Source: Klebsormidium nitens (Eukaryota > Streptophyta > Klebsormidiophyceae > Klebsormidiales > Klebsormidiaceae). Taken from it: DNA of 64,000 nucleotides. Numbering within the stretch: the first letter of the stretch is position 1; each line of letters begins with the position of its first letter. The position numbers were made by a program, and so were the translations under genes. The stretch is taken from assembly GCA_000708835.1 (NCBI GenBank), contig DF236961.1, forward strand, positions 248,001 through 312,000, read 5' to 3'. Under the pieces are notes generated by a model. It did no database searches. It was not told where the DNA came from and saw only the letters and a program-made list of their open reading frames with translations. Shown in pieces: positions 49,001-61,000 of the stretch.

Positions 49001-52000
49001 TTCAATGACGTCGGGAGGGGCTAATGCCGCCCAAACGACTGTACTCCAAAGACAGCTATCGAGTTCAGAACGCTGCGCGTAGTGCACCTCATCTGGAGCA
49101 TCCAGGCCGTTGCGGGTATATCTTTGGGAAATGTGAGCGCTATTTTTGAAAACGTGAACGCCGAAACAATCGAAGGCAGCCAACGGAAAGCTGCGCACCA
49201 TGGCCTCCACGCAGGGCGCGTGCGCCGTGAGCCGCGTCAGCACCGCAAGCGCCAGCTCCGGGACGCGCCCGCTCGCTGCTGACGTGTCCACCAGGCAGCC
49301 CAGGAGCGGCGCCAGCTGCGGCCGCGTTGAGAACACCGCCGCGAGATGCGGGTCTGACGTCAGCACGTTCAGCAGCGCCTGGAGCGCCATTGCCAGGTGC
49401 TCCACCAGCTTGCCCGCCTCGAGGTTGACACTGCCGGCCGCCTCTGTGGGCTGCGCTGAGTCTCCCGCTTCCGCAGTAGTGTCACGATCCTTCTGTTCAG
49501 TGTCAACCGGACCGCTTTCTGCAGCCGGGGGCTCGTTTGCGCCTGGAGTTTCCCCCCCGTTGGGAGTCAGACTCTCTGGTGCGCCGTTTTCGTCCTCGAA
49601 CAGTGGCCTTTTGACGGGAGACTCGAACAGCGACTTTTTTTCGGGGGTTGTCTTGCTGGCTGGGGGTGGGGTTACGGGGACCGGCGCGGGTGCTTTTTGT
49701 GGGCTGGAAGGAGTGGCCAGTTCGCGCCGCCGCTTGACCGCTTCGCTGATGTACTCCAGGAGCGCATCGCAGAAGGCGTCGATGTTGTCAACTTTGAAGT
49801 CCGGGGTCTGGTTGAAGATGCGGAGGTACACGTCGCCCACCTACACGTGTGACACGTGGCATCAACTTTTGAGAGGGTTTTATTTCATTTACTTGCTCGC
49901 CTGACAAGAAAACTGGCGATACTTCCCGACCAACCTGGAAGAGTTGCGGAGGTGAGTTGTTAAGGCTTTCTTTTCATGCTGGCTCCGAGTCGATACATTC
50001 TTGAATGCATCCTTCTACGCAAACAAGTCGAAGAGGACGTTCTGAACAGACGGAGGCATCGAGGACTAAGACCGCCAGACCCACTTCAGAAGACAAGTGA
50101 AAATGTCGAAGAGTTTGCAACAGTTCCAAAAGGATGCTGTCCAGGGAATCCAAGTACACCACCGGTGCGACATCGTTTGAGGAATCCGCCTTTGTCTGAC
50201 ACGAGACGGCTGCTCGTCTGTAAATGATGTCATCCGCCTAGTTACGTGCTATCGGCCCACCTGCAGTTCCTCGGACAGCGCCTTGTACTTGAACTCGGTC
50301 GCCTCGGCCAGCGTGTACTTCCCGTCGGGGCCCACGTTGGCCCTCTGCTGATCCACGAACCGGAGCAGCTCCCCCCGGGTTACAGAGTTCCAAATGACCT
50401 GCAAAAGTGGGAGGAACATTTAAGCTCCGGACTTATCCCCCAGCTGAGACACAAGTCAGAGCAGCTCCCCCCAGGGTCAACGAATTCTAGTTGACCTGCA
50501 GAAGTGGGGGGATGATCAAGGCTTGCGGATTACCCCCCAGCTTTGACATGAGTCCGATTCACAGGCGCCGCAAGAAACGAGCCGGGAAGAGTTTGCTTGT
50601 AAAGGGGCATGCGATTCTTGAACTGTTTCCAGGATTTCGAAGCCGACAAGAGGTAGTCACGGGTTGGGTTGCTAGGTTACCCGGACAGTGCTATGCCCTG
50701 AACAGGACATATCGAGGAGTCCGCGACTAACAGAAGCTTCATAACACGAAGCAGACAGCCTGTCTAGAAGTAGAAACGAAGCCTACGGAGCTTTCATTGC
50801 AAAAATATGAGCACCCCACATGCAGGAATTCCATCCCGGAAAGCTTCGTTGCATATCCAGCGAAAGCCGCCTCAAGCCAGATAACTCAACCCAAAGTACC
50901 TCCACCTGAAAAAGCAGTATTCAGAAGGCCAGTTTTAGTTCAATTAGGTCCATCCGTCGAACGAATATATACTCACGTGCGGGGTCTCCAGATTCGACGT
51001 CAGGTTTCGCAGCATCTCCCTCGGCGACCGGTCCTTCAGCTGCGCCGCCACGCGTGGTGTTAACAGGCCCCGCAGGACAGCTGTCGCCTCCTGGTGGTAG
51101 GGGGTCGAAAGCTCGCCCTCCATGAACCCCCCCAGTTTGGCAAGAGCGCGGGCGGCCAGCATGGCGTGCAGGTTCTTGGCGCCCTGGACGCTTGCACCAA
51201 TACCCTATCACGAGAAGGAGTAACCGATATGAGAAATTGAGGAGTTCACAGGGAAGCTCTCTGGTGCAGGGTCAAAAGCTCGCCCTCTAGGAAACGCCCA
51301 CCTTTGACGACTCCCCGCGTGCAGAGTGTTGGTGCCCTTGACGCTCCAATCAGCACCCTATGACGAGAAAGATATACAATATGCGTTACTCCAAATATCT
51401 GAGAAAAAGTTTAGATGATAGGGATGTGTGCTTGGTGAGGGCACGTGCGGCACGAATCGCATGCACATCGAAGGGTGCGATCCGGAAATGAACAGAGAGA
51501 GCAAGCGCCCCATACCGGAAGATTGTGAGTCCGGACGGGCAAGTCCGAAACCTGACTTCGGATAAATGTGGTCGCAAGCTGCCAAAAACTTAACGTCAAT
51601 TTGATGCAGAACCGACGTCTGCGATAGGCTTGTTTGGTATGCCGCGAATCAAGGTCTGGGCTACCCGTCTGGAACGTGCGAAGTTCCAGCAGTGGACGAG
51701 CCCGCTTAGTTGAATAAAAAAGCAGAGACACAATGCGGCCGCACCTGTGCCCCCCCCATCTCCTTCTCTGCGGTTGCGTCGTGTTGCAGAAGCAGCCGAA
51801 GAAGGAGTCGAAGGGGGGAAAACAAGGAAAAGAAGAATATTCATCACAAGAGATCCAGGTAGACAAACGATCTCCACAACGGTGAGCTTACTTGTGGGCC
51901 CCCCGTCTCTTTCTTCTCTGCGGTCGCGTCGTACTGCAAGAGCAGTGGTAGTAGGAACCAGAGCACGCCCGCAGAGAGCAGCCAGTCCTGGAAGTCGGCG

Positions 52001-55000
52001 TCCACACACAGCACGCCCATCGTTTGCAGCGCGCTGTCGATGCTGATCGTCGACCGCTCCAGCTCCGTGCAGTGCACGATGTCGGGGATGAGTCTGCAGG
52101 GACGATCACAGGCTTTTAGGGGGGTATCGGATTGTTTGTCGGATTCTTTTGTACTTTGTTTCCGTTTTTAGAATATCACGGGTTGATGCCGATCGTCGAC
52201 CGCTCCAGTTGCGTGCTGTGCACGATGTCGGGGATGAGTCTGCACGAGAGTCAACTCCAGAATCAAATAGATAAAATCTTCGGTGATTGTAAAGTTGCCC
52301 AAGAACGATAACAATCCTTGACGGTGCAAAGCTGATGGAGGCACTTCAGGTCCGTGCAGTGCACGATGTCGGGTATGAGTCTGCACAGAAATTACAGGCT
52401 TTTAGGGCGGCGTCGGATTGTTTGCCGGATTTTTTTGAAATTTGGAATCGTTTCCATTTTGAAGCCTGCTTAGCAGATTACGAGTCGATGCTGATCGTCG
52501 ACCGCTGCAGCCCCGTGCAGTGCACGATGTCGGGGATGAGTCTGCAAAAGAAACGAATTCAACTCTGAAGATCCTTTCGGATGCTGGTAGTTATCGAGAG
52601 GAATCCTTCTGTAAACGTTCAGGGCCAGTGAAAAAATATTGGTACAGAGGAGTTTGGTGCTTTGATCATCAAAGCTGGGATCTTTTCGTTAGGGGCGAGG
52701 TGTTCAAAACCATGGTTTCACAAGTACAGACATGTTCTATAATCAGAATCGGAGTTCGCAATCGTCGCCGCTCAGTTTCACGCAGTCCCTGTCTTCTTCA
52801 GAGAACTCGATGTGGAGAAGGACTGTGAGCTTCTCAACAGGTGTAACAACAACGTGCGACTGGGAGCTCAAAAAGAGACGTACTTTCAAACGTTGCGTTG
52901 TTGCTGTATGAGCAGGCAGCCAGCAGAGGGACACTCTTGATGGATCATGATGCAAAGAGGGGGAACGTTACCGGCAGAGAATGTCAGCCTTACCCCGGGC
53001 AAGCCATCATCTCCCGCCGCGCAATTTCGAACGTCGCCAGCCCCGCCATGGTGCGCATAATGTTGGTGACGATTACAGCGGCGGGCTCCGTTGGGGGCGT
53101 TTGGGGGCGAACCAAAGGCATGCAGCGGCCCAGGAGGGTCGCCAGAAGCTGCACCCCCCCGTCGCGAACGAGCTCCTCGCCGTTAAGCGCGGAGGAGACG
53201 CATCTGCGGGGAAGAGAAAGGCGAGTTGGTGATTGGTGAATGCTGACGCCTAAGCTAGGACGAATAGTCAGAAGAGTACCAAAGAATGGTTGGGAGGAGG
53301 CAAAGCTCGTTGCGAAAAAGTCGTGCTCTTTGCAAGAGCGGCTAAAGTGCCTGGAGACGATACATGATTCAGGAATGCGGAGTTTACATAATTCTTCCTT
53401 TTTCCAAAAGGAGAGCCCAAATGATCGCAAGCCGTTCCAGCGAAGGGATCCAGTCAGTTGGTGTGACATCGTGGTTTGGCATCGCGCCTGTTCTGAGCGT
53501 ACCAGGAATTTCCCGACACCTGACGAATGCAGTCAAGACATTAAGGACTCTTGATTTTGCGTACAAGACGGAAGTACCAAAGCGGCCAATCCTTACGGCC
53601 CAAATCCCCTGCAAAACCTGCTCTCACGCAAGCAAAACCAGCCTCAGTGTATCGCTTACGTCAGCCAAATCAGCTCGGTAGCGGCCTCGAGCAGCGGAGC
53701 CCGCTCGGTAGAGAGGAAGTTTGGGTCGGCGTCGTCGAGCGTGATAGCGTTCAGCAGCATAGGGTATCCCGCATACTTGAACGGCTCCAGGACTGCGCCG
53801 TAGCGCCGGAACAGGATGCACTGCGCTTTAAGCAGCAGGCGCAACCGCCAGCTCTGGGGGCCCTGTGAAAAGGTGGGGAGAATGAAACAAGATTATTCCT
53901 CGATTATGGCACGAGATGATTGAGGCGCCAGAGACGAACCCGAACACTGATAGACCATATTTCTTGACTTAGTCAAGGAGTTCCCTGGATGAAATCATGT
54001 CGGAATTGCTTTAATGGTGGACATGGCATGGCTTTGCGGCCCCCTCTGTCAGCAGCCCGTCCGCAGCGTTCGCTGAAGGCTCTCAACCTCAACCTGCTGA
54101 TGTTATAGCCAAGGCTCTCAACCTCATTGTTCAGTGTACGGAGCTGCCATTCGAGCTTAGGGGAATTACGACTCTCGCCATCTTTGGGGCTTGGCCTGTG
54201 ACGCGCCATCCATGCTTATTATATGTCCTTAAGCTTGCGAAGTGAGACTAGTACTCAATCAGTCCCTTTTCTGCTGACTCCTTGACACTCAATTCTTCTG
54301 AGGATCGAGACCTGCAGTACACACTGGGTGTCCGTGAATGCATCTTCGTCCTCATCCCCATCCTAGCAAAGACTTGATCAGTGTGAAACCTAGATTTTCA
54401 TAATCTCAAAAGCCAGCGCGTCAATGGAACAACGAGGGGACCGAACCATATGCACTCTGAAAACCCCCGCCTCACCTGCAATCCGCCAGCCAGGCTGGCC
54501 TGCAACCGCTCGTACGCCGTTTGCACCGCCATGAACTGGTCCCGCCCCTCAGGATTTTTATCCGGGTGATACTTCATCGCCATCTTCTTATACTGCCGTT
54601 TCAGCACTTCCTCGTCGACCCGCCCCTTCCGCTTGACTCTCCGCTGCCCCCCCGTTTCGGCGTGCTCCTTCTCGGAGGGCGCTGACGTTTCGCTGACGTC
54701 ATCCTTGGAGATCTCGAGGATCTCGCACGCCTGCTCCTCGCTCAGCTCGAGCGGGCGCCGGGTCAGCTCCTCGCGCCACATGGCGAGCAGGGACTGGAGG
54801 AACTCCACGTGTTCGACGATGGGCCAGTCGGGGAAGCGGGCCTCGTCGCAGAGGTTGCGCAAGTAGTACCTGGGTGGGGGAGAGAGATTCTTCCTATCAG
54901 CACATGCTTCTCCTTCCGTTCTTCCGGTTGAATCTTACATTTTAACCGAAAGGATCGGAATGGAAACCCGACCTGCATGACTTACATTGCCAGAAAACTG

Positions 55001-58000
55001 CGAGCTGGAACGGGGAAAGGCACAGACATTCACACCACCAAGTCAGGTACGTAAAAATCTTTCAAACAACTTGCAAGTCGATCCCAGTCAGAGGTTGTAA
55101 TAAATAAAAGCGATTCGACGTCAGCGTGCAATCGCCCATATGGCGAGACTGTTCGGTTCAAATTCTGACGGAAGCGACAGACCGCCATTCTCTGAGCACC
55201 TCGTACATCCAATTATGATAGATGCCAGAAAAGGCAAGACTTAAGTCAAGGCAAATTTTGCGAGCAGTATAGACAGCTTGCATGGCGGATATTTCGGTGA
55301 CGCACCTGTGGCACCACATCTCGTCCTCGAGCTCGGGGTACGTAACAGGTGGCATCGGCGCGTAGTCGTACAGGGAGTGGCAGTGCTGCGGCAGCTTGGA
55401 CGGAAAGTCGCCCAGGTGTTGGTGCACCTATAGAGCGCAGGCGTTCAGTCACTAAACACTTGTGTCATCTTGAACATAACGAAAGAGGAAAATCATTCAC
55501 GATTCGAATGATGTGATTGTGAAACCGAGTGTCATCCTTCTCTTTCTCTTCACGTCTGGCGCAGTCCCAGCAAAGTTCGTTTTGCCAGCATTTTCTTTGG
55601 AGAATGCGTCTCCATCTGCTCTTCGCTTGCTGTCATAACACAAACTCGAACCTGAGTATTCTCACGGACAGAGCTTTTGCTTGCAACCACCTCACCACAC
55701 AGGGACTGACCCCAGTACCTAGTAAGCTTTCAACGAACCCTGAGCTGAACGGCTAGCAAAACGCGGCAACCACCTAATGAATGAGCCGCCCGCGCCCACT
55801 TTATTGCCCGAAGATCCATCAGAAGTCGCATCAACGATTTTGAATCGGCCACGTGGCAGCTCACCTGATGGATGAGCCGCTCGCTCCGCATCTTATGCGT
55901 CCAGATGATCTCGGGGGTGTCGGAGTCTGCAACCATGGCCGCCGCAAACGCCTGCGCGCCGCTCTTCTCGAGCACGTACAGCAGCGACTCGGGAAGGAGA
56001 CCGCCGAGCACGCTGCGCTTGGCGAGGGGGAGAGCGCTCGCAACAGCCGCGTCAGCACCGCTGCAAATGACACGTGTCATGAGTACAATATGAGTACGTA
56101 CCGAGTACAAGTGTCATCTTCTTGAACCAGTTCACGTCTAACAGTAGGAAGAGATAAGGTTCGAGAAGGAAAGCGCCCAGCACCCTGCGATTGGCGACGG
56201 GAGGAGCGCTCGCAACGGCCGCGCCGGCATCGCTGCGGAAGACACATGACATGGGTACTGGTATCGTGTTCCAAAAACCTGTATAACACGCCACATAACA
56301 AGAAAATTCACTTCGGCCCTCCAGCGCGCTCGGCAGGGGAAGAGCGCTTGTGACAGCCGTGTTGCTACTGATGCAGATTGAACCGTGTCATGACTTACTT
56401 GCTTTGCATTATGAACCGTTTTACGTTACAGAACAATAAGAGAAGCCACTCTGGCAGAGGGCCTTACAGCGCGCCGAGCTTAGGAGGACCCCTGCCCTCT
56501 GGTCTCACTGGCGTACTTGAAAAGCTGTGATTCGGAGACCTACCCGTGGAAAGCTTGGTGTAAATGCGCCTTCTTGAAGAGACTGGCGATGGTCCGCAGA
56601 TTCGCCCCTGCATACGCGAGCGCAAAGTAGAAGGCGCCGGAGGAGTAGAGCCGGGCCATGGCGGGGGGGTTGTACGTGATGATGACCTCCATAAGCGATG
56701 CGGCCAGCTCCACAATCTTGGGCTCGCCGGTTAGGACGCCCTGCAGGTCAAAAAGGAGTTGGGTAAGTCGAGTTTAGATGCGAGTTTAAAATGTGGAGAG
56801 GGAAGAAGGCCCACAAAGAGGCCGATTGTGTTGGAAACCGAAGCCATGATTCAGGCCCCCGATTTCGGATAGCATAAGATTCTCTTTCAACGACGTCTGC
56901 ATTGACAAAGTTGTGAATCACAATTTGAGAAGTGGCTCGACGCGTGAGCAAAAAAATGAAGGACACCCATTTCTGTAACCAAGGACCCTGGCAGGTCTTC
57001 AGATAAGCTGACCAAATGTGAGCGAAAACTTCTCAGAAAGCCAAGCCATTCAATCCCCCCGTCCGAGCAAACTGAGACAATGACAGATAGTACCTCAAGC
57101 ATTTGGAAAAGTTGAGCAACGGATCTTCTCCAACAACTCATACCCTGAAACCAGAGCTTCATAGCCTTCAATCAAAACTTGACAGCCTGAGACCCAAAAG
57201 GTTGATGTTTTCCCAAATCTAGCACTTAGAGAAGTCAGAACGTGAACAATAAGCTGACGAGCTCACATACCTGTGCGAGGTGGGGCAGGCAGCGGGGGCT
57301 CGAGAGGATGCGCTTTACAACCGGCGCTGGCGTCACGAGCTCCCCGTAATCGTCCACGCTGCTGTGGAGGGAGACCAGGTCGTGCAAGATGGAAAGAGCG
57401 ACCTCGCCAACCTGGAGAAATCCAATCACGTGTCTTTGATGAATTTGTTTGAATTTGACACGCTTCCCCTCCTCTGCACCCTCGTAAAGAGACAAGTATC
57501 CAGTGAACAGGAGAGAAAGCAAGAAGGACAAGATCCAATAACCGAATGGGTCCAAATGCAGAACCCTGTAGCCGGTTAGAAGCACAAGTAGACCAGCCCT
57601 CTGCTTTTTTATTGGAGAAGCTCATTCATTCTTTCGGCAGACGTTATAAGATATCTGTACAACATCAAGTAAAGAAGAGACTGCATAAGGTGAGAACCGG
57701 CATGCCACGGAGTATACCAGGTTGCTCGGCAGAAGCCTTGATCCTAGGAACAAACCCAGAGAACCTTGTAATCTCACAAACAAGATTGCGGTTAACTCAT
57801 CGCGACAAACTTACTCGGCTGGGAACATAGACACTGTAACCACTAAGTTAAGTCGTTGAGCTTCAAAAGAATCCGAAAACGCAGAGGGCCTACCTGCACG
57901 GGGGTCAGCACAGCTGTTTTCTTAGCCATGGCCCACCGAAGCTCTCGTATCGCCCTCAGGGGCTTCCAATCGTTCATGCCCTCGGCCCAGCATTTGGTGG

Positions 58001-61000
58001 AGAACTCGATCTCGCCAGTGGACCACAGCCGTCGTATCTGGTCCTTCTCAACGGGGCCCTCCTTCGCGTCACCTGAAAGGTGCGAGCTCCTTATCAAACG
58101 TGATATTGATACTTGTACTTCATTTTGGGCCGGCTCAGATGAAGAGTAACAGAAAAAACCTAGGTGGTGGATCTAGTTACATCAGAGATACACGCATGAT
58201 GTACGTATGACAAATAGAGTAGGAAAGACTGTAAGGGATTTCGCTCTATAAGTCCACATTCAGGGGAGGCAGGTTCCGGAAGGCAGGCCCGGTAGCAGAA
58301 GATTCGCCGACTTCTCGCCAGAACAACTGAACAAAATCCTTTCTGTTGACAGACGATAAACTCTTATGCGAGATACGCTTATGCCACAGATGCGCGTTTT
58401 TCCTGCTTTTCTTCTCCCTTTCTTTGCTCCACTGGGGAAGGACCGACGGAATCTTTACATTTTTGCGTACGTGGACGTCAGCTGATTGAGTAGGGAACGA
58501 CCTGCTACAGGTGATCGGACGACCCACCTTTGCCGCGGTAGTACCACACTTTCGGCGGTTCTACATGGGCAGTCGCTGCGATCAGGTTGTTCTGCGACGG
58601 CGTCACAGCCCGCTCTGCGGCCTCGTGAGCGCTCGCCAGAAGGTCCACCGCTAGTTCGACCCCGCCCACAGCGACGCAGGCACGTGCATTGGATGGGACC
58701 TTCACGAGAGCCTGCGGAGGAAGAGGCAAGCGGTTTAAGCATTCGAGCAGAAATTGCGACAAAGAGCGCTGGACACACGCCAAATCCATGCGGAAAACGC
58801 ATGTCGCGATTGTTGAATGTTGATGAGAGTTCGCTGTGTTACAGCAGCTGCAGTTCTGATCGGCTTCACGGAGGAGCGTGTCTAAGAACGATTTACGCCG
58901 GCAAGCTTTTCGAAAATGCTTGTGATCAAGAGGCTTCCGCTGCTGAAAGTGCGGATTCTTCTTTGGGTTTTATCAAAAGAAAGCACATATCTTACCGCTT
59001 CTCTTGGTTCCACCAAGAAGAAACAAAATTTTAAGGAGACAAATAACTTTGACCTCTTCAGACCTCCCCAACCTGACAACTTTGCATGCTCATGCAACCA
59101 CATTCTTAAAAGAAATAAGAACCGCGGCGGGAAGTTTAGAGTACGATCGAGCCTTCCCGACTCAGCAGCCCTTTTGTACTGCTCGCAGCATTGTCTGAAC
59201 CTTCTCCCCTTACCTGCAGCAGCAGCACCAGCCGGTGCCTCAGCGCCCTGTCGTTCGTCCGGTCCAGTAACACCGTCACGTGGGCAGTCCCGTCAAACGG
59301 CCCGATCCGCTCCTTATGCTGATCGTAGACAAGCGCCATCGCTCGCGCACAGAGCTCTCTTGTTTGGCCCCCGACGCCCCCCGAACCTCCAAACCCGTCG
59401 AGCCCGTTCACATCGCAGAAGTCTTCACGGGAAAGGGAGTGTGAATTCTCGTCCAGGCCTTCGATGAAGAGGCCCGCGTCAGCGTCACAGAGGAAGCGAT
59501 GGTACAGAGCGCGGAAGAAAGCGGGGGGGTCGCGCAGCGGGAATGGTTGGGAGTCGCGGGCGGTGCTGGTTTCGAGGAGGAGACGGAGGTAGTACTCGCC
59601 AACGCAGACCTGAGAAGAAGATATTTTTTGAACTGCTAGTGCGACACCTGTATGATGGGACAAGACTACGCACTTGGATTGTGGAAAGATAGTGAATGTA
59701 GGGGCACTTGACCATGTATAGAAGCAAACGATACGGATAATTGAGGAGATACCTGGCATGCGCGTCTTCGGAAAGCTCACGACTGTTCACTTTCTTGGAC
59801 GGGCTCGTAATCAGACTTCGGAACGTGAAATGTCCAACTCGTGAAGGAAGCATCGAAAAAAAAGATCCGAGTTTGAAGAGAAAGTAACGCCCAGGCTCAA
59901 CGAAAACGCAACAGCAACATCGAACGGAAGACCTGATTACGTCTAGCGAAAACAATTGTAATGAGAGGAGGTCGTTCATGGAGTGTGCGAGTAAAAAACG
60001 CGAAGCTCGGCATCGGCGAAGCTGCCTCAAGCTGGAGCTTGCCCATTTCTCTTTTCGTCCTTGCCGGGGAAGAGGATTCCAATCAAAACCAGTTGCAGCT
60101 TTGTCATGTCTTCAATAGATAGGGGGCGGTCTTATGCAAGATTGAGTTGTTCGGGCGGACCAACAGTTCGAAGAGCGGCTCCGTAACCTTTCCTTGAAAA
60201 AGCAAACTCACGCACTAAGCCACACTTACAATCCCTGAAGTATGCTGGCCTCAGAGGAGGGGGAAAATCTTCAAATTTGGGACCATGTTACGAGCCCAAA
60301 TTTTCCTATCCTTGCCAACACGACTGTCGCAATCTCCACACTGCTCCGAAGATGACCTTGCTACTTCGACGTTCTATTATCAGCACAGGAAGACGAATAG
60401 CAGGAGAATGCGGAGTATGAACAACAAAGGCAGCGGCATACACAGATCCTATCGACGACCAGTTACGGTTTGCGTCGTCGCAAAGATCAGTCAAACCAGA
60501 ATCTAGATCTGCCCCAGTCGCCTCTCCCTAAGAGGCTAGCATAAAGACTGCGTCCGGCTGGGCCTGACAATGGATGCGAACAGCAAATACGGACTGGGAG
60601 CAAATGCCACGTGGAGCTTGGGAATTTCGACCACCACTTATCCCGTGCTAAAGCGATAACGAGCTCGTTGTGAGGGAGACTCCTGTTGAGTAATATGATA
60701 TTTCCCATTGAACGAATACCCAGTAGCCACGTTCAAAACAGACGTTTCCGGTATATGTTACAAAATCCACGTCAGGAGGTGCAATCGCGTCCACGAGAAC
60801 GCCCTCGATTAAGACCGACTTATCGTCTATTCAAAGAAGGTCTGATCACAGATCTCAGAGTACCCAGCGAAACTTTTTGATTCCCTTTCACAAAATCACC
60901 AAAACCCGTAACCAAGGCTCTTCAGGCACGCTGAGGGTACGGCGATTTGGAGCATCCATGTTGATGCTTAGTGCCTTTCGCACCCTTGCCACCACAGCTC

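Noticed and set aside
49200-49904. 234-codon open frame on the plus strand
   Set aside because: Antisense shadow of GRV2 exon 16, which matches the family and keeps phase with both neighbours.
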